A stretch of 64,000 bases of DNA from Cavia porcellus (GCF_034190915.1 NW_026947486.1:79340044-79404043); one strand, 5' to 3'. Positions 11,818 to 22,835 are shown, counted from the first letter of the stretch. Notes: generated by a model from the sequence alone, not told the origin. Translations and numbers: made by a program.

Positions 11818-11977
11818 TTTATCTATCTATCTATTTATGTATGTATGAATGTATGTATTTATTTATTTTTGGAGACTGGGTCTCCCTATATAGTTCAGAC
11901 TGGCTTTGAACGCACGGTGATCCTCCTGCCTCAGCCTCCCCAGTGTTGGGATTATAGGTGTGCACCACCGTGCCTCA
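11818..11977 (-). mobile_element. B1 SINE, antisense, with target-site duplication
   Basis: Simple-sequence (TTTA/TCTA/TATG)n at 11818-11867 stands where the A-tail complement should be. Then comes a reversed B1 (ggagactgggtctccctata ... gtgttgggattataggtg) lacking the 29-nt internal duplication. A 10-bp direct repeat ctatcattta flanks it at 11808-11817 and 11978-11987, giving clear target-primed insertion boundaries. Confidence 0.9.
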
Positions 11978-12054
11978 CTATCATTTATGATGTCAGTCTT
12001 TCTTATTACTTCCTCTTCTCCCAACCTCGCAGGGCTTGTACTCTTTTATGACAC

Positions 12055-12320
12055 ATATAATAGTTTATTTTGTAAACTAGGGGGAAATGTAAAACTAGGG
12101 GAAATGTTGGGCAAGGAGAGTAGAGGGCAAAAATAATCAAAGTAGGTTATGCTCATGAATGGATCTGCCAAAATGAAACCCATTAATCTGTATAACCAGT
12201 AAAAATGGGTGAAAAAAATACACACTACATTCTCTCAAAAATCCTTTTCAGAAGGTTCTATCCTTAAAGAACTTTCTCATATGCTTTTTATCAAGACATT
12301 TAAAAGTCTAATCATGAGAG
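12055..12320 (+). mobile_element. rodent L1 3' terminus (type with aatgaaaccc motif)
   Basis: The piece tgctcatgaatggatctgcc, then aaaatgaaacccattaatctg and ataaccagtaaaaa, resembles the one at 28250-28370 and the 3' ends of a different L1 subfamily. The boundaries are approximate. Confidence 0.45.
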
Positions 12321-12324
12321 TAAT

Positions 12325-12612
12325 AAAACCCAAAATGTGTAATTGTTATTGTAAAAAAGAGAGGAAAAGAAAGTGCTCTAAAGGATATAACTGCATGTAT
12401 ATTTAAGTGTATAAGATAGATAACCATATTACTAAGTTTGTGTTGGATCACTGAACACAACTGTTTGCAGTCTCACTGTTAGAATGTTCACTTTGTATGC
12501 TTTAATCCTGTAACTTGAACAACTATTTCTAAGATGACAATATGTAATCTATTAACTAGTGATTTCTTACTGTTTATTTTTTTGGAAAAAAAGAAAAAAT
12601 AAAATAAAAGGC
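12325..12612 (+). mobile_element. 5'-truncated L1 3' UTR
   Basis: Parallel to 47860-48205 over its whole length: aaaacccaaaatgtgtaattg, ggatataactgcatgtatat, ccatattactaagtttg, tgtctactttat-type sequence and atttctaagatgacaatatg. It ends in aaaaaataaaataaaa. The copy at 47860 is attached to the large L1, which identifies this as L1 3' UTR. Confidence 0.85.
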
Positions 12613-13389
12613 TAATCACTTCCTAAAATCCAACTGTCTTCCATTTTTTTTATTTTCAACTGATGGGAGAAGCCTTCTCACCACAGAGATAAGGACCATC
12701 CAGCTAGATGCCTGAGGTCCCCTTGAAAGCCAGGCCAGAGGCAATCAAGGGATTAACAAAGTCAAACATGACACAGACCAGGAAGGCAAAGTTAAGACTG
12801 TAAAGGCTGAGTGTGCGTTCCTGTGCCTCAGTGATGTGAGGTCTGGGATTTGTGGTGGATTGGAAAGTAAGCCCTGTATCTAAATAAGAAAGTAACTATC
12901 AGACTCCAGTTAACTTTCATAAACTAATGCAGGCTTCTGGATTTTCAAGACAAAACAGAAATTTGGATTTTTAAAATATAAAATCTAGTTTTTCCTTGTT
13001 GACTGGAAATGTTTGAAATGTTGGACCGGCCAAATAAAACACAAATACCGTTTTGTGCTCTTTAGTATAAGCAAAATAACCCAAAAAGTTAATTATTATG
13101 GATTCGACCTAAACATACTGCAGCTTGCTATAAGTCTGTTCTCTCACCTCCCACTATTCATGCTTTTAGGCCTGCACTGGCAACTCCTCTGAGACAAATC
13201 CAGGCCCTTTTCTCAGTCTTTACAAGCACTTCGCGAGTATTACCCTGAGGCCCATCACTGCTTGAACCAAGTCAGCAGGACCTCCTTTGAGGCTCTCTCC
13301 CCAGTGCTACTGATTTATAGTCAAGTGCTTGCCATCTGCTGAAATGGAAACAGTTTCTGCCATATTTCCTTACTCTGCCTATCAGAGTT
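12613..13389. other. unique-looking DNA
   Basis: Mixed composition with no supported ORF or recognised repeat. Possible single-copy flank. Confidence 0.45.
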
Positions 13390-13827
13390 ATGCTTGTTTA
13401 CCTTCAGTACCTTGCTCTCAAAAATACAAACCTGGTCATGATGGTTCTGTACTTAAAATTCTTTCCCAGTTTCCCACCTTTACAGCATGATATATACAAG
13501 GGCTCTTCAAGACCCAGTCCCTACTTGTCCCTCCAGTTTCATCGCCCAATACTTTACTCCTTGCTCCCTACTGAGTCAACCAATTCATTACAGCTTCCTG
13601 CTGACACTGTGTTTTCTATGTCTGGAAAATCCTTTGCCCATCCCCCTTTTCCAGAGAAAGCCAAACTTTTAACCCTCAGCTCAGATAACACCCTCAGTGA
13701 AATCAATCCCATCAACACCTCCATCCAACACCTTTTAACACCTTCTATGTAAAGATAAGAGCAGTTATGTCACTGCTATAATTGTCTCATTCCTCTGCTA
13801 AACTTTAAGTTCCAAAAGGATAAGAAA
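13390..13827 (+). mobile_element. L2 LINE 3' region, part 1
   Basis: The order ctggaaaatcctttgcccatc, then tttaaccctcagctcagataac, caccctcagtgaaatcaatc, ctataattgtctcattcctc and aactttaagttccaaaaggat, follows the ancient L2 3' region. The 120-codon frame over 13390-13752 is a chance frame in this repeat. The L2 is cut at about 13828 by a SINE and resumes at 14026. Confidence 0.7.
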
Positions 13828-14025
13828 ATTTTTTTGAGACTAAGGATTGAATCCATGGGCCTCAAACATGCTAGACAAACACTCTACCTACCACCAAGGT
13901 GCATTCTCTGTATTTCTATTTTTATTTTGAAGTAGAATCTCACTAAATTGTGTAAGCTTGCCTCAAATTTGAGATCCTCTTGCCTAAGTCTCCTGAGTTG
14001 CTGAGATTTCAACATGCCTGGCTAG
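13828..14025 (-). mobile_element. B1-dID dimer SINE, antisense, inside L2
   Basis: An ID-like half (13840-13905, gactaaggattgaatccatg ... ctacctaccaccaaggtgc) is fused to a reversed B1 (13906-14025, gaagtagaatctcactaaat ... ttgctgagatttcaacatg). Similar sequence on each side (agaaaatttttt before, agaaactttttaaa after) is a plausible target-site duplication. Confidence 0.8.
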
Positions 14026-14115
14026 AATCAGAAACTTTTTAAAACTCTCTGTACTCCTCTTTCCAGTTCAGTGCATATCACATAGCCAATACAATAAAAA
14101 TTCGCGTGAATTTCC
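14026..14115 (+). mobile_element. L2 LINE 3' end, part 2
   Basis: The sequence ctttccagttcagtgcatatc, then acatagccaatacaataaaaa, continues the L2 terminus (…cagtgcctggcacatagtaggtgctcaataaa…) interrupted by the SINE. This shows the L2 is older than the SINE. Confidence 0.55.
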
Positions 14116-14999
14116 TGTAGTGGTTAATGAGTTTCTTAATACAAGAAAAAGCTCATTCCATAAATAGGCTGACTTAAAGTATCATGAGACACATACAAGA
14201 GGATCTCTAAGATTTAGACAAGGATAAAAGAATAGAAACCCAAAACATACTAGAACAGCACAAATTTCTTCACCTTATGAACTAAAGGTTTCCTTAATTC
14301 TTAAGTGAAGATGAAATTAAAAATTAACATTAGTACGTGGCGATATACAGCCCATGGTTTACTACAAATAATTGTGCTTTAGTTTAAATTATACCAAATT
14401 CTATATGACCCTTGCCTACACTGCATCATTTTCAACTAAGTCTTTTCATTGTGCTCAAATACAGATGATCTTTAATTACAATGAAATACCAGATTTTATA
14501 TTTTAAAAATCCAAATTTCTGATTACATCTCAATAAACTTAACCATTAGTTGAAAATCTAAGTTGCCAAACCAGTTAACATACTTAACTTGCAGAACATC
14601 TTAGTTTAGTAACTCAGCACACAATAGGATAGCAAGTGCTTATGCTTTTGATTGCATGGCTGACCAAAAGCTCTTCTAACTGCCAATGCTCAGTACTACA
14701 AGAAAGTATCATACCCCTCATTGCTACTCCAGGAAAAAAAAAATTTAAAAATTCAAAATTCCAAGTACAATTTCCACTGAATATATATCACTTTTACACA
14801 CCATCAAAAATAGAAACACTATAAGTCAGGATCTACCTACACCCTGTTAGCCAGCCAGTGTAAACACCACTTAACTGACAAATGCAGTTAATATTCTGGT
14901 GCTCAGAGAGCAGTGAGAGCAGAAAAAGAGACTTTCTCAAATGGGGCTTCACTGGGGTTTATATTTCTGATTGGTAGTGTGACCGGTACCACAGTCACA
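14116..14999. other. unique-looking AT-rich DNA
   Basis: No supported gene. A 62-codon frame at 14636-14824 lacks any domain. No repeat recognised. Confidence 0.45.
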
Positions 15000-15095
15000 G
15001 CCACTAACCCATTTGCTCTTCACAATTACTGAGCACCAAGCCACAGAGGTGTTATTATCCCCTTTTTGTAAATGAGGGAAAAAGATTAAATGACT
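15000..15095 (-). mobile_element. MIR fragment, antisense
   Basis: The order catttgctcttcacaattac, then gaggtgttattatccccttt and gtaaatgaggga, is the reversed 3' half of MIR (cattttacagatgaggaaac pattern). Sequence at 15190-15260 (gaggcctcagtaatcatctg) may be a second ancient repeat. Confidence 0.65.
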
Positions 15096-16385
15096 CAGTT
15101 TGGTTCCTTCTGCTTGGGATCCACAAACATAACTGCAGCACTTCCAGAAATATATCGGCACCTGCTTTTCCCCAGTGCTTCTCATAGCAATCCTCAGATT
15201 CTAGAACTAAGAGGCCTCAGTAATCATCTGGTTCAATCTGTTGTGTTTTACAGAGAACTCATGTTTACAGTGCTTCTAGCCACTGAAGGGAGGAAAAGCA
15301 AAAGCAATTAGCTAAGAGTAGCTTCTTACATCCCTCAGTTTCCCCAGCAAGGGGCCCAAAGGCTATTGTGTGCTGGCCGCTGAGGTTTCCATCCACAGGT
15401 GCTGATAGCCATCTGCTCTACTCCTGCCTTTGGCTCAACTCTGCTGCTATAGACAGTCAGCTTCAAATGTTTTAAAATGACACAAAGAGACCCACTATAG
15501 TGATGTGACTTGTCCTATGAATCCAAGAAAAGGAGACATAGATCTCAGATTTAACACTTTTTCTGACTGCCAGTGCAGAGATCAATTTATAGATTAGCCT
15601 AACTCCCAAAAAGGAGCAAAAGATGTGGCCACATAGAACAATATAATACCCCATGATGGGTTTTGCTGTTTTGAGTATCAAATCTGAAAGCCACACTTTG
15701 CCAAAACTCTAAATTGCAGTCTCAACAATCTTTAGAGTACGGAGAAATTTTAAAATAAAAAAGACTGTGCAAAAAGCAAAGTGAGAAAAAAAATGGCAAA
15801 AAAGACCGTAAAAAAGAAAATTTAAAATATCACCAGACATCCAAAGAGGAAAACTAGAGGCAATATGCTACTGTGGAAAAAAGGTGTTAGACAAACCACA
15901 AAAATGTATCAGCAAAACCACTTCTCTTAATGTCAGCTCCAGCAGCCATCTGCAGCAGAAACAATGCACATGCTGCCCCTGCAGAGAACAGGAGAGCATG
16001 CAGTCAGGCTCCCAGAAAGGGCAGGCCAGAAAGTCACAAGCTGTTAACTTGAAGGGAACTGAGGGCTGTTGTGATAAACAGGAAGTGACAGAGCCCTTAG
16101 TCAGTCTGGAGAGATTAACTGTGTCCTCATTCATTTCTGTACACCATAGTTCAGTAAGCATGATCAAATGTTTTAATGGCGATCAAGATAGTGATCATTG
16201 GTCTTATATTCATGCAGAGGCCAGCTGGCTGGGCACTGTCTCCAGAAGAAGAGGTAATGCTGTCAGCAACTAAAACACCCCAAGATTGTGTGTGTATACA
16301 TAATCATCTACAAGCATTAAATCTATAAAATATCCATTAGGTAGCCCTGTCGGGTCTAATTCATAGTAACCACTAAATTACATTG
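15096..16385. other. unique-looking DNA
   Basis: Overlapping opposite-strand frames (15868-16167 minus, 15884-16273 plus, 129 codons) are present, but I see no domain, signal peptide or exon structure. Likely non-coding. Confidence 0.45.
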
Positions 16386-16465
16386 GCACCAGATTAATAA
16401 TAGCCAGTATTTATTAAGCATCTTTCATGTATTATCTTCTCTAATCCAGTCAATAACTCATGGAA
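16386..16465 (-). mobile_element. MIR-type fragment, antisense
   Basis: The order ttaataatagccagtattta, then ttaagcatctttcatgtatta, matches the reversed end of MIR (taatagctaacatttattgagc). It stops at the pyrimidine tract. Confidence 0.55.
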
Positions 16466-16473
16466 TATACAGT

Positions 16474-16605
16474 CTTTCTTTGTTTCTTTCTTTCTTTTTT
16501 CTGTCTGTCTGTCTGGCTATCTTTCTTCCTCCCTCCCTTCCTCCCCCCTGCCTCCCATCTTCTATCCTTCCTCCCTTCCTTTCGTATTGTTTTATTTTTA
16601 ATCTC
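16474..16605. repeat. pyrimidine-rich simple sequence
   Basis: A CT-rich run containing (TTTC)n, (CTGT)n and (CCTT)n segments. Frames on either strand here (for example the K/R/E-rich one on the minus strand) are products of the simple sequence. Confidence 0.85.
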
Positions 16606-17070
16606 TTTCCATTCTGGCATAATTTAGCCCGGGAGCAACTCACTGGCAGTGGTGGGAGAGGAGCATGCACGGGGCAACACATCTTTTGACTGGTTGAACT
16701 GTGACTAGCAGTGTGAGCAAACCAAAGCTCCTGATCTCTGGCAGAAGGACCAAGAAAAAAAGCCCTAAGAACCACAAAGTACTGAAACAGGCTGTAGAGA
16801 GGGAAGAGCTCAGGAAATTGACCACATAAAGTTGCTTAGTAGCTCTTAGGCTGACCTCCAAGCTATGTATGTATGTATGGAGTTAATCACAATCACTCTC
16901 ATCCGAATGACCATGTCAAAAACTTGTAAAACTGAACCACAAATAAGTCAGTATACAAGCCCCAAAATGACCTTCTGGCAGCAGATATGTAGGATAGAAA
17001 ACAATAGCAATGAAAAGCTTTAAAAACTGAAGTGAAAATGGAACTACAGCCAGCCCACAAAGGTGGGCTG
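16606..17070. other. unique-looking DNA
   Basis: No supported gene. A short (TATG)n run lies at about 16865-16880. Confidence 0.45.
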
Positions 17071-17074
17071 GAAA

Positions 17075-17445
17075 TTGCAGCCCAAATTTAAACAAATTGA
17101 TTGCCTGCTAAAATGTCAACATCTTTCGTATATTCAAAATGTTCAAAATGCAATCCAAAAAACTATTTGGCATACAAAGATCCAGGAAAAAAAATCTCAA
17201 AATAACAGATGTAGTTATCTGATAGTAACTTTAAAAGTTATTACAAAAGAACTCTTTCAAGCAATTATGAACATTCTTGAAACAAATGAAAAACATAGTA
17301 GCAAAAATTAATAATTCACAGAGCTCAAAAGCAGATTCAAAATGACAGAAGAGACAATTAACTTACAGATAGGTCAGTAGAAATCTAATTTTAACAAGAG
17401 AAAGAAAAAGATTGAAAAACAACAAACATCTCTGACCTGTAGCAT
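17075..17445 (+). mobile_element. ancient L1M/HAL1-type leader and ORF1 start
   Basis: The sequence goes from tggcatacaaagatccaggaa through gtagttatctgatagtaact, aagttattacaaaagaactc and cttgaaacaaatgaaaaaca, to agctcaaaagcagattcaaaatg and acagaagagacaattaactt. This follows the order of ancient mammalian L1/HAL1 sequence around the start of ORF1. An 82-codon fragment remains open at 17063-17311, but it is not functional. Confidence 0.6.
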
Positions 17446-18270
17446 TTGTAGATTTCTACCATGAAAATATTTGCAACATGGTGAATGCTAGGTGTCAACT
17501 GCACATCACTAAATTGATAGCTGGGAAGAGATATACACAATTGGGTTTCGCCCAAAATATCACTCACTCCTCAAAACTAGCATTAATGGAGACTGCTGAA
17601 ACTCAACCTCCTGACCACACGTAACTCAAGGTCGTCAGTCTCTCCTTTAGGCACTCTCACCTCATCTGAGTTATTCCTTGTATTCCCTTTACCTATATTT
17701 TAAGTCAGTCAACATTTCTAGAGTTATACAGCGGCCAGAGGCCTGTTATGTATCCCTAGGGAGAGCCTCTGAGTGTAAGACATTTCTCCACCAAAAAAAT
17801 GAGCTAAATGAGTCCAGCTAAAACCAACAAAATTTTTCTCAAACTAGGAACCTGATAGCTGACATAGACAAAATGTGAAAAATAATCTAGATTAGTAAAT
17901 CCATCAGGGGAGTACACCTATATGGAATTGCAAAGCTGGGCTTTAAATTGATCCTAAAGTTCCATCTTTCTATTCTTGAGCTTTTTACCAAAAGCCACTG
18001 TAGTATTCTAAACAAAACCCTATGTTATGATTATGCAGCACTACTAAGAAAGCCTGAAAGTTAGCGTAAATTGGGAATTTCAGGGTCAGATATCCTATTC
18101 TGCATTACAGTCTGCTATTAGGCAATGAGCAAAGTTTCAGGGTAGGGACACTTTGAACAGTCTTAACACAGGGTTCCATCATATTAAGATTCAAGTTGTA
18201 GACTCTCTAAAATGTGTAAGAAAGTATTATATATCTTATATCAAATATTTCAGAAAGTCCCTCTCTAACT
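17446..18270. other. unclassified DNA
   Basis: No ORF or known repeat recognised with confidence. A possible LTR-like stretch at 17480-17800 could not be assigned. Confidence 0.4.
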
Positions 18271-18274
18271 TAAC

Positions 18275-18410
18275 CAGTTTACTTGTACAAGACCAGAGTT
18301 CCTGAGAGAACAAATGACATTCTCAAGGTCACAAAACTAATGAGCCAGAACAAAGAGGGAGGTCTCCTGACTCCGAGTCTCATGATTTTTCCCTGACATC
18401 ACACTTCCTC
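18275..18410 (-). mobile_element. MIR/L2-type ancient repeat, antisense
   Basis: The order cattctcaaggtcacaaaac, then gagccagaacaaagaggg and ggtctcctgactccgagtc, is the reversed ancient-repeat signature (gcccaaggtcacacagc ... cctgactccaagtc). Confidence 0.55.
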
Positions 18411-18952
18411 TTACACTTCCTTCTCTGGGCAAGATAGAACTGCCCCGTGGTAAGATGAAAAAAATGTTTCTGTAGTTTAGAGGAAATTAAAAAAAAAAAA
18501 AAAACCTTAGTGTGCCAGTCACAACTTACTCTGATAACATCAAATTCAACCCAGTGATATTGTTGTACAAGCTAGAGAATGGAAATTCATTATGAATCAA
18601 GGAGTTTAAATAGTTTCCTCTAAGAAATTAGTAGGTGCACTGTTTTGAGAATTGATTGTTATTGTTTGGTTATTGGGAAAGCTCAGTGCCCGAGGTTATG
18701 AACATATCCTGGGTGCTGCCTGCTACCACCCACCTCTGGAGCATCCACTGCCAAGTGTGGCCAATTGTTTGACAGGGTAGCTGCATGTATGCTCACTAAT
18801 TTCACTGTGGGATACCAAAGTACAGTGTCAGGCAGCTGCACAGAATATCAAATGACTGCTAGTGGAAAAGACCAGCTATAACAGATTACTTCAGAGAAGT
18901 CCATAAAGCAGCTGGTTTTTGCTTCCTCTCCCCCTACCAACACTGCTCCCTT
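18411..18952. other. unique-looking flank of the deleted L1, copy 1
   Basis: Contains an A17-18 run at 18488-18506. No gene is supported. The sequence immediately before 18953 is the pre-insertion target of the L1 copy. Confidence 0.5.
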
Positions 18953-19468
18953 TAAAGTCCTGTTATGGGTGTGCACCACTGCTACCACCAGGACTCTCCC
19001 ATAGGTAAATAGCATGGAAAGAGAGAAGCAGCCACCCCAGCCCCTGCTTGCACCAAGGGCACCATCAGTACTCTCCCATGGGTAGACAGCATGGGGAGGG
19101 AGAAGAAGCAGCCAGCCCCACCCTTACAAGCCTGCTGTTCACCATTTCCTTCAGGGACTAGGGAGAACCAGCATGCCATATGTTGGGGAAGCTGCAAGTG
19201 TCTAGAGAAGCCAGCACCACAACTCACCACTTCCCTAGGAACCTAGGTGAGGAGAAATCCAGCTGTCTGATCCATCCTCCTATATCATAGATAGGTAGCC
19301 AATGTGGGACACACATGGGGTCCCACCACCTACCTATCTGGAGGAACCAAGGAAACTGTTAAGATGAAGGAGCAAAAGACAACCTTTGGCCTCCAGCCCA
19401 AAAGAACAAGTCCAGGGGACATGGACATGGAATCAAGTGGTAATCACACACCATAAATTTCTGGAATG

Positions 19469-20360
19469 ATGGCAACTGAAGTAAAGAAACTACTTCAAGA
19501 GGCTATAAAATAAATCAAATCACAAATAATATCTCAGGTGAAAGAAGAAATGATAAACATTATAAAAGGGTTGCTGAGCATATCTAAAGAAGACATAAAT
19601 AGAAAAAAGGGCCATAGGAGAATGAGGGAAGCCTTGCATGAACAACATAGAGAAGAATGGCAATGCATGAAATAGACCCAAAGAGATACTCAGAAAATTA
19701 AAGACTCTACTGAAAGCTGGCAAAACCTCAAAGAAACTGAAGAAAGATTTTCAGACCTTGAAGACAGGATGGCAGCTAGAGATCATGAAAGGGAAATTTC
19801 TGAGAAAAAACAAGGAACCAGGAAATAATTCAATGGCTGCAAGACAATGCTAGAAAAATAATTTAAGAGTGACAGGTGTCAACAAAAAAGCAGCAGTCAA
19901 CACAAATGACAAAAAGAGACAATTTACAGAAGCCATAGCCGAGAATTTCCCAAGCATGGGAAAAGGACCTGACATACACATAAGTGAGGCATATAGAACT
20001 CCAATTAGCCATGACCAAATAACTCTACACCTAGACATGTGTTAATCAAGACCCCACAAAATTCAACACAAAGACAGAATAGTGAAGACTGTTAGAGGAA
20101 AGAAACAGATCATCTGTAAAGGAAAACCCATCAGAATCAGGACAGGCTTCTCAACTCAAACATCAGGTCAAGAAAAACTTGACATGAAATCCTTCCAGTC
20201 TTCAAAGAAAATAACTCCCAACCTGGTTGATGTACCTTGCCAAACTATGTTTCAAAATTGATGGAGAAAAGGATACTTCCATGACAAAGAACAAATAAAG
20301 GAGTTTATGACCACCAAACCAAGCCACACACAGTATTGAAGCATATTCTAGAGGAGAGGA
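19469..20360 (+). pseudogene. L1 ORF1p remnant, copy 1
   Basis: L1 ORF1p is the trimeric RNA-binding chaperone of the L1 RNP. The chosen start is the ATG at 19469, whose frame opens MATEVKKLLQEA, parallel to the ORF1 starts at 39623 and 43294. A charged coiled-coil region (EERFSDLEDRMAARDHE) leads to the RRM and C-terminal domain, with the ISEAYRTP-type and GKPIRI segments recognisable at about 19985 and 20125. Several stops and frameshifts break it, so it is not translatable as a whole. Confidence 0.75.
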
Positions 20361-20507
20361 AAAAAATGACCACAGTCCCAGGAAGAGCAGCAGAGTGGGA
20401 TCACTGAGCAGGGTACAGTTGAATGGAGGCAAAAAGTAGGGAGCCAGTGGCAGGAAAAAAGCATGCAAGAGACAACCCAGTCCCCATGTTGGCCATGACC
20501 AGTAATG

Positions 20508-20690
20508 TAGATGGCCTTGATTCACCAATAAAAAGAACACAGGCAGGGTGGATCAAGAAAGAAGATGCATCAACATGCGGTATACAAGAAACACATGAAC
20601 TCCAAAGGAAATTCATAGACTGAAAATCAAAAGACAAAAAGCAATGCTCCGTGTGACAGGGAAGCAGAAATAAAGCAGAGGTGGTTTGCT
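20508..20690 (+). pseudogene. L1 ORF2p N-terminal stub and deletion junction, copy 1
   Basis: The sequence encodes the first part of the endonuclease domain (VDGLDSPIKRTQAGWIKK, then QETHE). It fades through caatgctccgtgtgacaggg, which matches the large L1 at about 44500-44530. At about 20687 it jumps to sequence normally found near the ORF2 C-terminus. Roughly codon 75 to near codon 1200 of a usual ORF2 is absent, judged by comparison with the general L1 layout. Confidence 0.8.
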
Positions 20691-21264
20691 CATCAATTGC
20701 AGAATGGATAAGAAAGATAGTGGCATTTTTATGTAATGGAATGCTACTCAGCTACAGAGAAGGATAATCATGAGGCTCTGTTAGGTAAATGGATGCAACT
20801 CATGATCAGGCTCTTGGGTGAAATGGTTCAGACTCACATAGGTGAACATCATGCTGTCTCCCTAGCATAAGAAACTAAAGGAGTTAGTGGGATCCAAGAT
20901 GTACAGTAGATATGGTGAAAGTAAAAGAGGAGGAAATGTGTGAAAAGGGAAGGTGGTAGCCGTTGTTGGTTCCCTAAGTTTTCTTTTAAAATCCTCTGTA
21001 ATTTTATTGTTTTATTTTGATTGGTCTTATTCTGTTTGGTTTGACTTTATTATTTTTGATAGCATGGGCAACTATTTCAAAATTAACATATGATAGCCCT
21101 TGTTGATTTCCTATTATCTTGCTTTGAAGTCCTATACCACTTTCGTTGTTTTGTTTTGATTGATTTTATTCTGTTATTTTTGTTTGATTTTATTATGTCT
21201 GATGGTATGAAGAGTTCTTTTGAAGATAACAAGAGGCATTATGTTAAAAAAAATATAAAGTCCT

Positions 21265-21750
21265 TGTATTAGTCAGGGTTTTACTAGAGAAAACAGATGT
21301 AAGGCAGGATATACAAATGTATATGAAATGATAAGGTTGGCTTATGATGGTCAGCCAGAGTCAGATGAGGAAGCGTGCAGAGCATGTCTATACCCTGGAG
21401 TCTGAAGGATTCAATCCAAGGTCTGGAGTTCACCCTAGTGTCTCATGCAAGTCCACACCAGCAGGCTGATGGGTCTGCAACATAAGGCCACAAGCTCTAC
21501 AATGGAAGGCTGAAGAGTCTATGCTGGAAAGCTAAAGAGTCTACACTAGAAGCCAGGAGACAAGGTCCAAACCAAAGGTGAAGACTGGAGCTTCTCCCAA
21601 GAATGGGATGCATTCATCCTTCCTCCTCCCCTTTTATACCTCCAGGTGATGAGCCCCCCTAGGGTGGGTCTTCTTCTACACCCTTGGGTGTAGAGTTGCT
21701 AAACCCATTTATTTAAGCTTCTAAAAGTCTCAAGTTGACACAATTAATCA
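21265..21750 (-). mobile_element. ERVL-type LTR
   Basis: It begins tgtattagtcagggttttac and ends near caagttgacacaattaatca. Read on the minus strand this is the ERVL/MLT2-like pattern (…gtcaacttgag… to …ccctgactaataca). The interior blocks (aatggaaggctgaagagtct, gaagactggagcttctccc) match the LTRs at 51925-52291 and 57644-58124. I see no internal sequence next to it, so it is probably solo. It abuts the end of the deleted L1 at 21264. Confidence 0.8.
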
Positions 21751-21955
21751 CTGAAGTACTATTATGAAACTGGAAAGATGTATTTTCACAGATTTAGATT
21801 AGAATTCATGATAGAACCAGTGCTGCTGATCTTTCTGATATTCTGGGATGCGATGAATGTGAATATCACATTTCTGCCTGGCATTATCCTTTGAGTTAAT
21901 ATATTTATTTAATATGTTTAGAATTAGTTGAAACTATTAGGGTTGCTTTCAAAAT

Positions 21956-22056
21956 AATGATAGTTAACACTTATACAGGGCCTCATATGGGTCAGGTACC
22001 CTGTGGAAAGCAATTCATTTACTCCTCACAACAACCCCAGGTAGGTGCTAATTATT
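21956..22056 (-). mobile_element. MIR, antisense, left part
   Basis: The order gatagttaacacttatacag, then gtcaggtaccctgtggaaag, ttactcctcacaacaacccc and aggtaggtgctaattattac, is a reversed MIR 3' half. It is interrupted by a B1 and resumes at about 22257. Confidence 0.75.
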
Positions 22057-22256
22057 ACTACTATTTTGATTTGTTTGTGGGTTTTTTGTTTGGTTTGGTT
22101 TGGTTTGTGTTTTTCAAACAGGGTCTCACTATGCAGTACAGGCTGTCCTTAAACTTGCTTGTGTAGCCCAGCCTAGCTTTAAACTTCAGGCAATGCTCCT
22201 GCCTCATCCTCCCAAGTTCTGGGACCACAGGTGTGCACTACCATACCTGGCTATTA
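22057..22256 (-). mobile_element. B1 SINE, antisense, inserted in MIR
   Basis: A T/G-rich tail (tttggtttggtttgg) is followed by a reversed B1: aaacagggtctcactatgc, two tandem blocks (tgcagtacaggctgtcctt and tgtagcccagcctagcttt), then ccaagttctgggaccacagg. The tandem blocks are the rodent B1 internal duplication. Similar tattact motifs flank it. Confidence 0.85.
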
Positions 22257-22375
22257 CTCTGTTAAAATGGTGAAGAAACTGAACCTTAGGGGTTAAGAAT
22301 TTCTCCATATCACATAGCTAAAATACAGCAGAGCTAAGGTTCAAACCTAGGCAATGTGTCAACCTCCATGATCTA
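22257..22375 (-). mobile_element. MIR, antisense, right part
   Basis: The order aaaatggtgaagaaactgaac, then ggttaagaatttctccatatc, cacatagctaaaatacagcag and aaggttcaaacctaggcaatg, continues the reversed MIR (gatgaggaaactgaggc ... ggttaagtaacttgcccaag). Confidence 0.75.
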
Positions 22376-22831
22376 ATATGGAGGATCTAATATGCTTTAC
22401 CTGCATATTATGTCTCAAACCAAACTAATAGTTTGGGCCTTTTATCAGCATCTGTAATGTGCATATATTTGCTCTTTTGTTTTACTCATTGCCTTTAAAG
22501 ACAAGTCAATTTCCTGTGACTGTACTATGTAGAAAGAGAAAATTTGCTTCTGAGTGGAGTAATTGAAGAAGGCTTTGTGGAAGAAGCACATTCTCAGTTA
22601 GACCTAGAAAGATGGTCCAGTTCTGCCTATTGGAGATTAGGGAATCAGAAGGAGTAGGGCATACCATGTAAAGGGGCCAATGGAAGCAAACCCACATGGG
22701 TAGGAGTGCTCACAAGAAAGAAAATTGTGAGGTTGAGGTACTAATGGTGTGCCTGGCTCGCAAAGAGACACAGCTCCAATGTCAGAATGGCTGACACTAG
22801 AGTGGTGATAAGGAGGAAGAAGAAGGAAGTG

Positions 22832-22835
<4 letters not shown>
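22376..22835. other. unique-looking DNA
   Basis: Nothing recognisable apart from minor low-complexity sequence before the TA repeat. Confidence 0.45.

Larger units (their letters stand above)
18962..21255 (+). mobile_element. internally deleted L1, copy 1 (ORF1-bearing half-L1)
   Basis: Layout: a 5' leader with two ~77-bp monomers (18973 and 19050) to about 19468; ORF1 remnant 19469-about 20360; inter-ORF spacer; an ORF2 N-terminal stub 20508-about 20687; a jump to the ORF2 C-terminal end (catcaattgcagaatggata); the 3' UTR with the ~150-bp module at 20952 and 21090; and an A-run at 21248-21253. The 9-bp repeat taaagtcct occurs at 18953-18961 and 21256-21264 and is a candidate target-site duplication. 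Nearly all of ORF2 (EN core, RT, C-rich region) is missing, so it could move only with enzyme supplied in trans. The same junction occurs in the copy at 39190. From about 19860 to 20950 the two copies align with no net indel at an offset of 20156 bases, with few substitutions. Confidence 0.85.

Noticed and set aside
13390..13752. 120-codon open frame as a gene
   Set aside because: The region is L2 LINE sequence with no protein family signature and a second overlapping frame.
15884..16273. 129-codon plus-strand frame overlapping a minus-strand frame
   Set aside because: No recognisable domain or exon structure. Overlapping frames of this length occur by chance in moderately GC-rich DNA.
21256..21264. 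taaagtcct as proof of a target duplication for copy 1
   Set aside because: Kept only as a candidate: the L1 3' module itself contains gaagtcct-type sequence, so the match could be coincidental.
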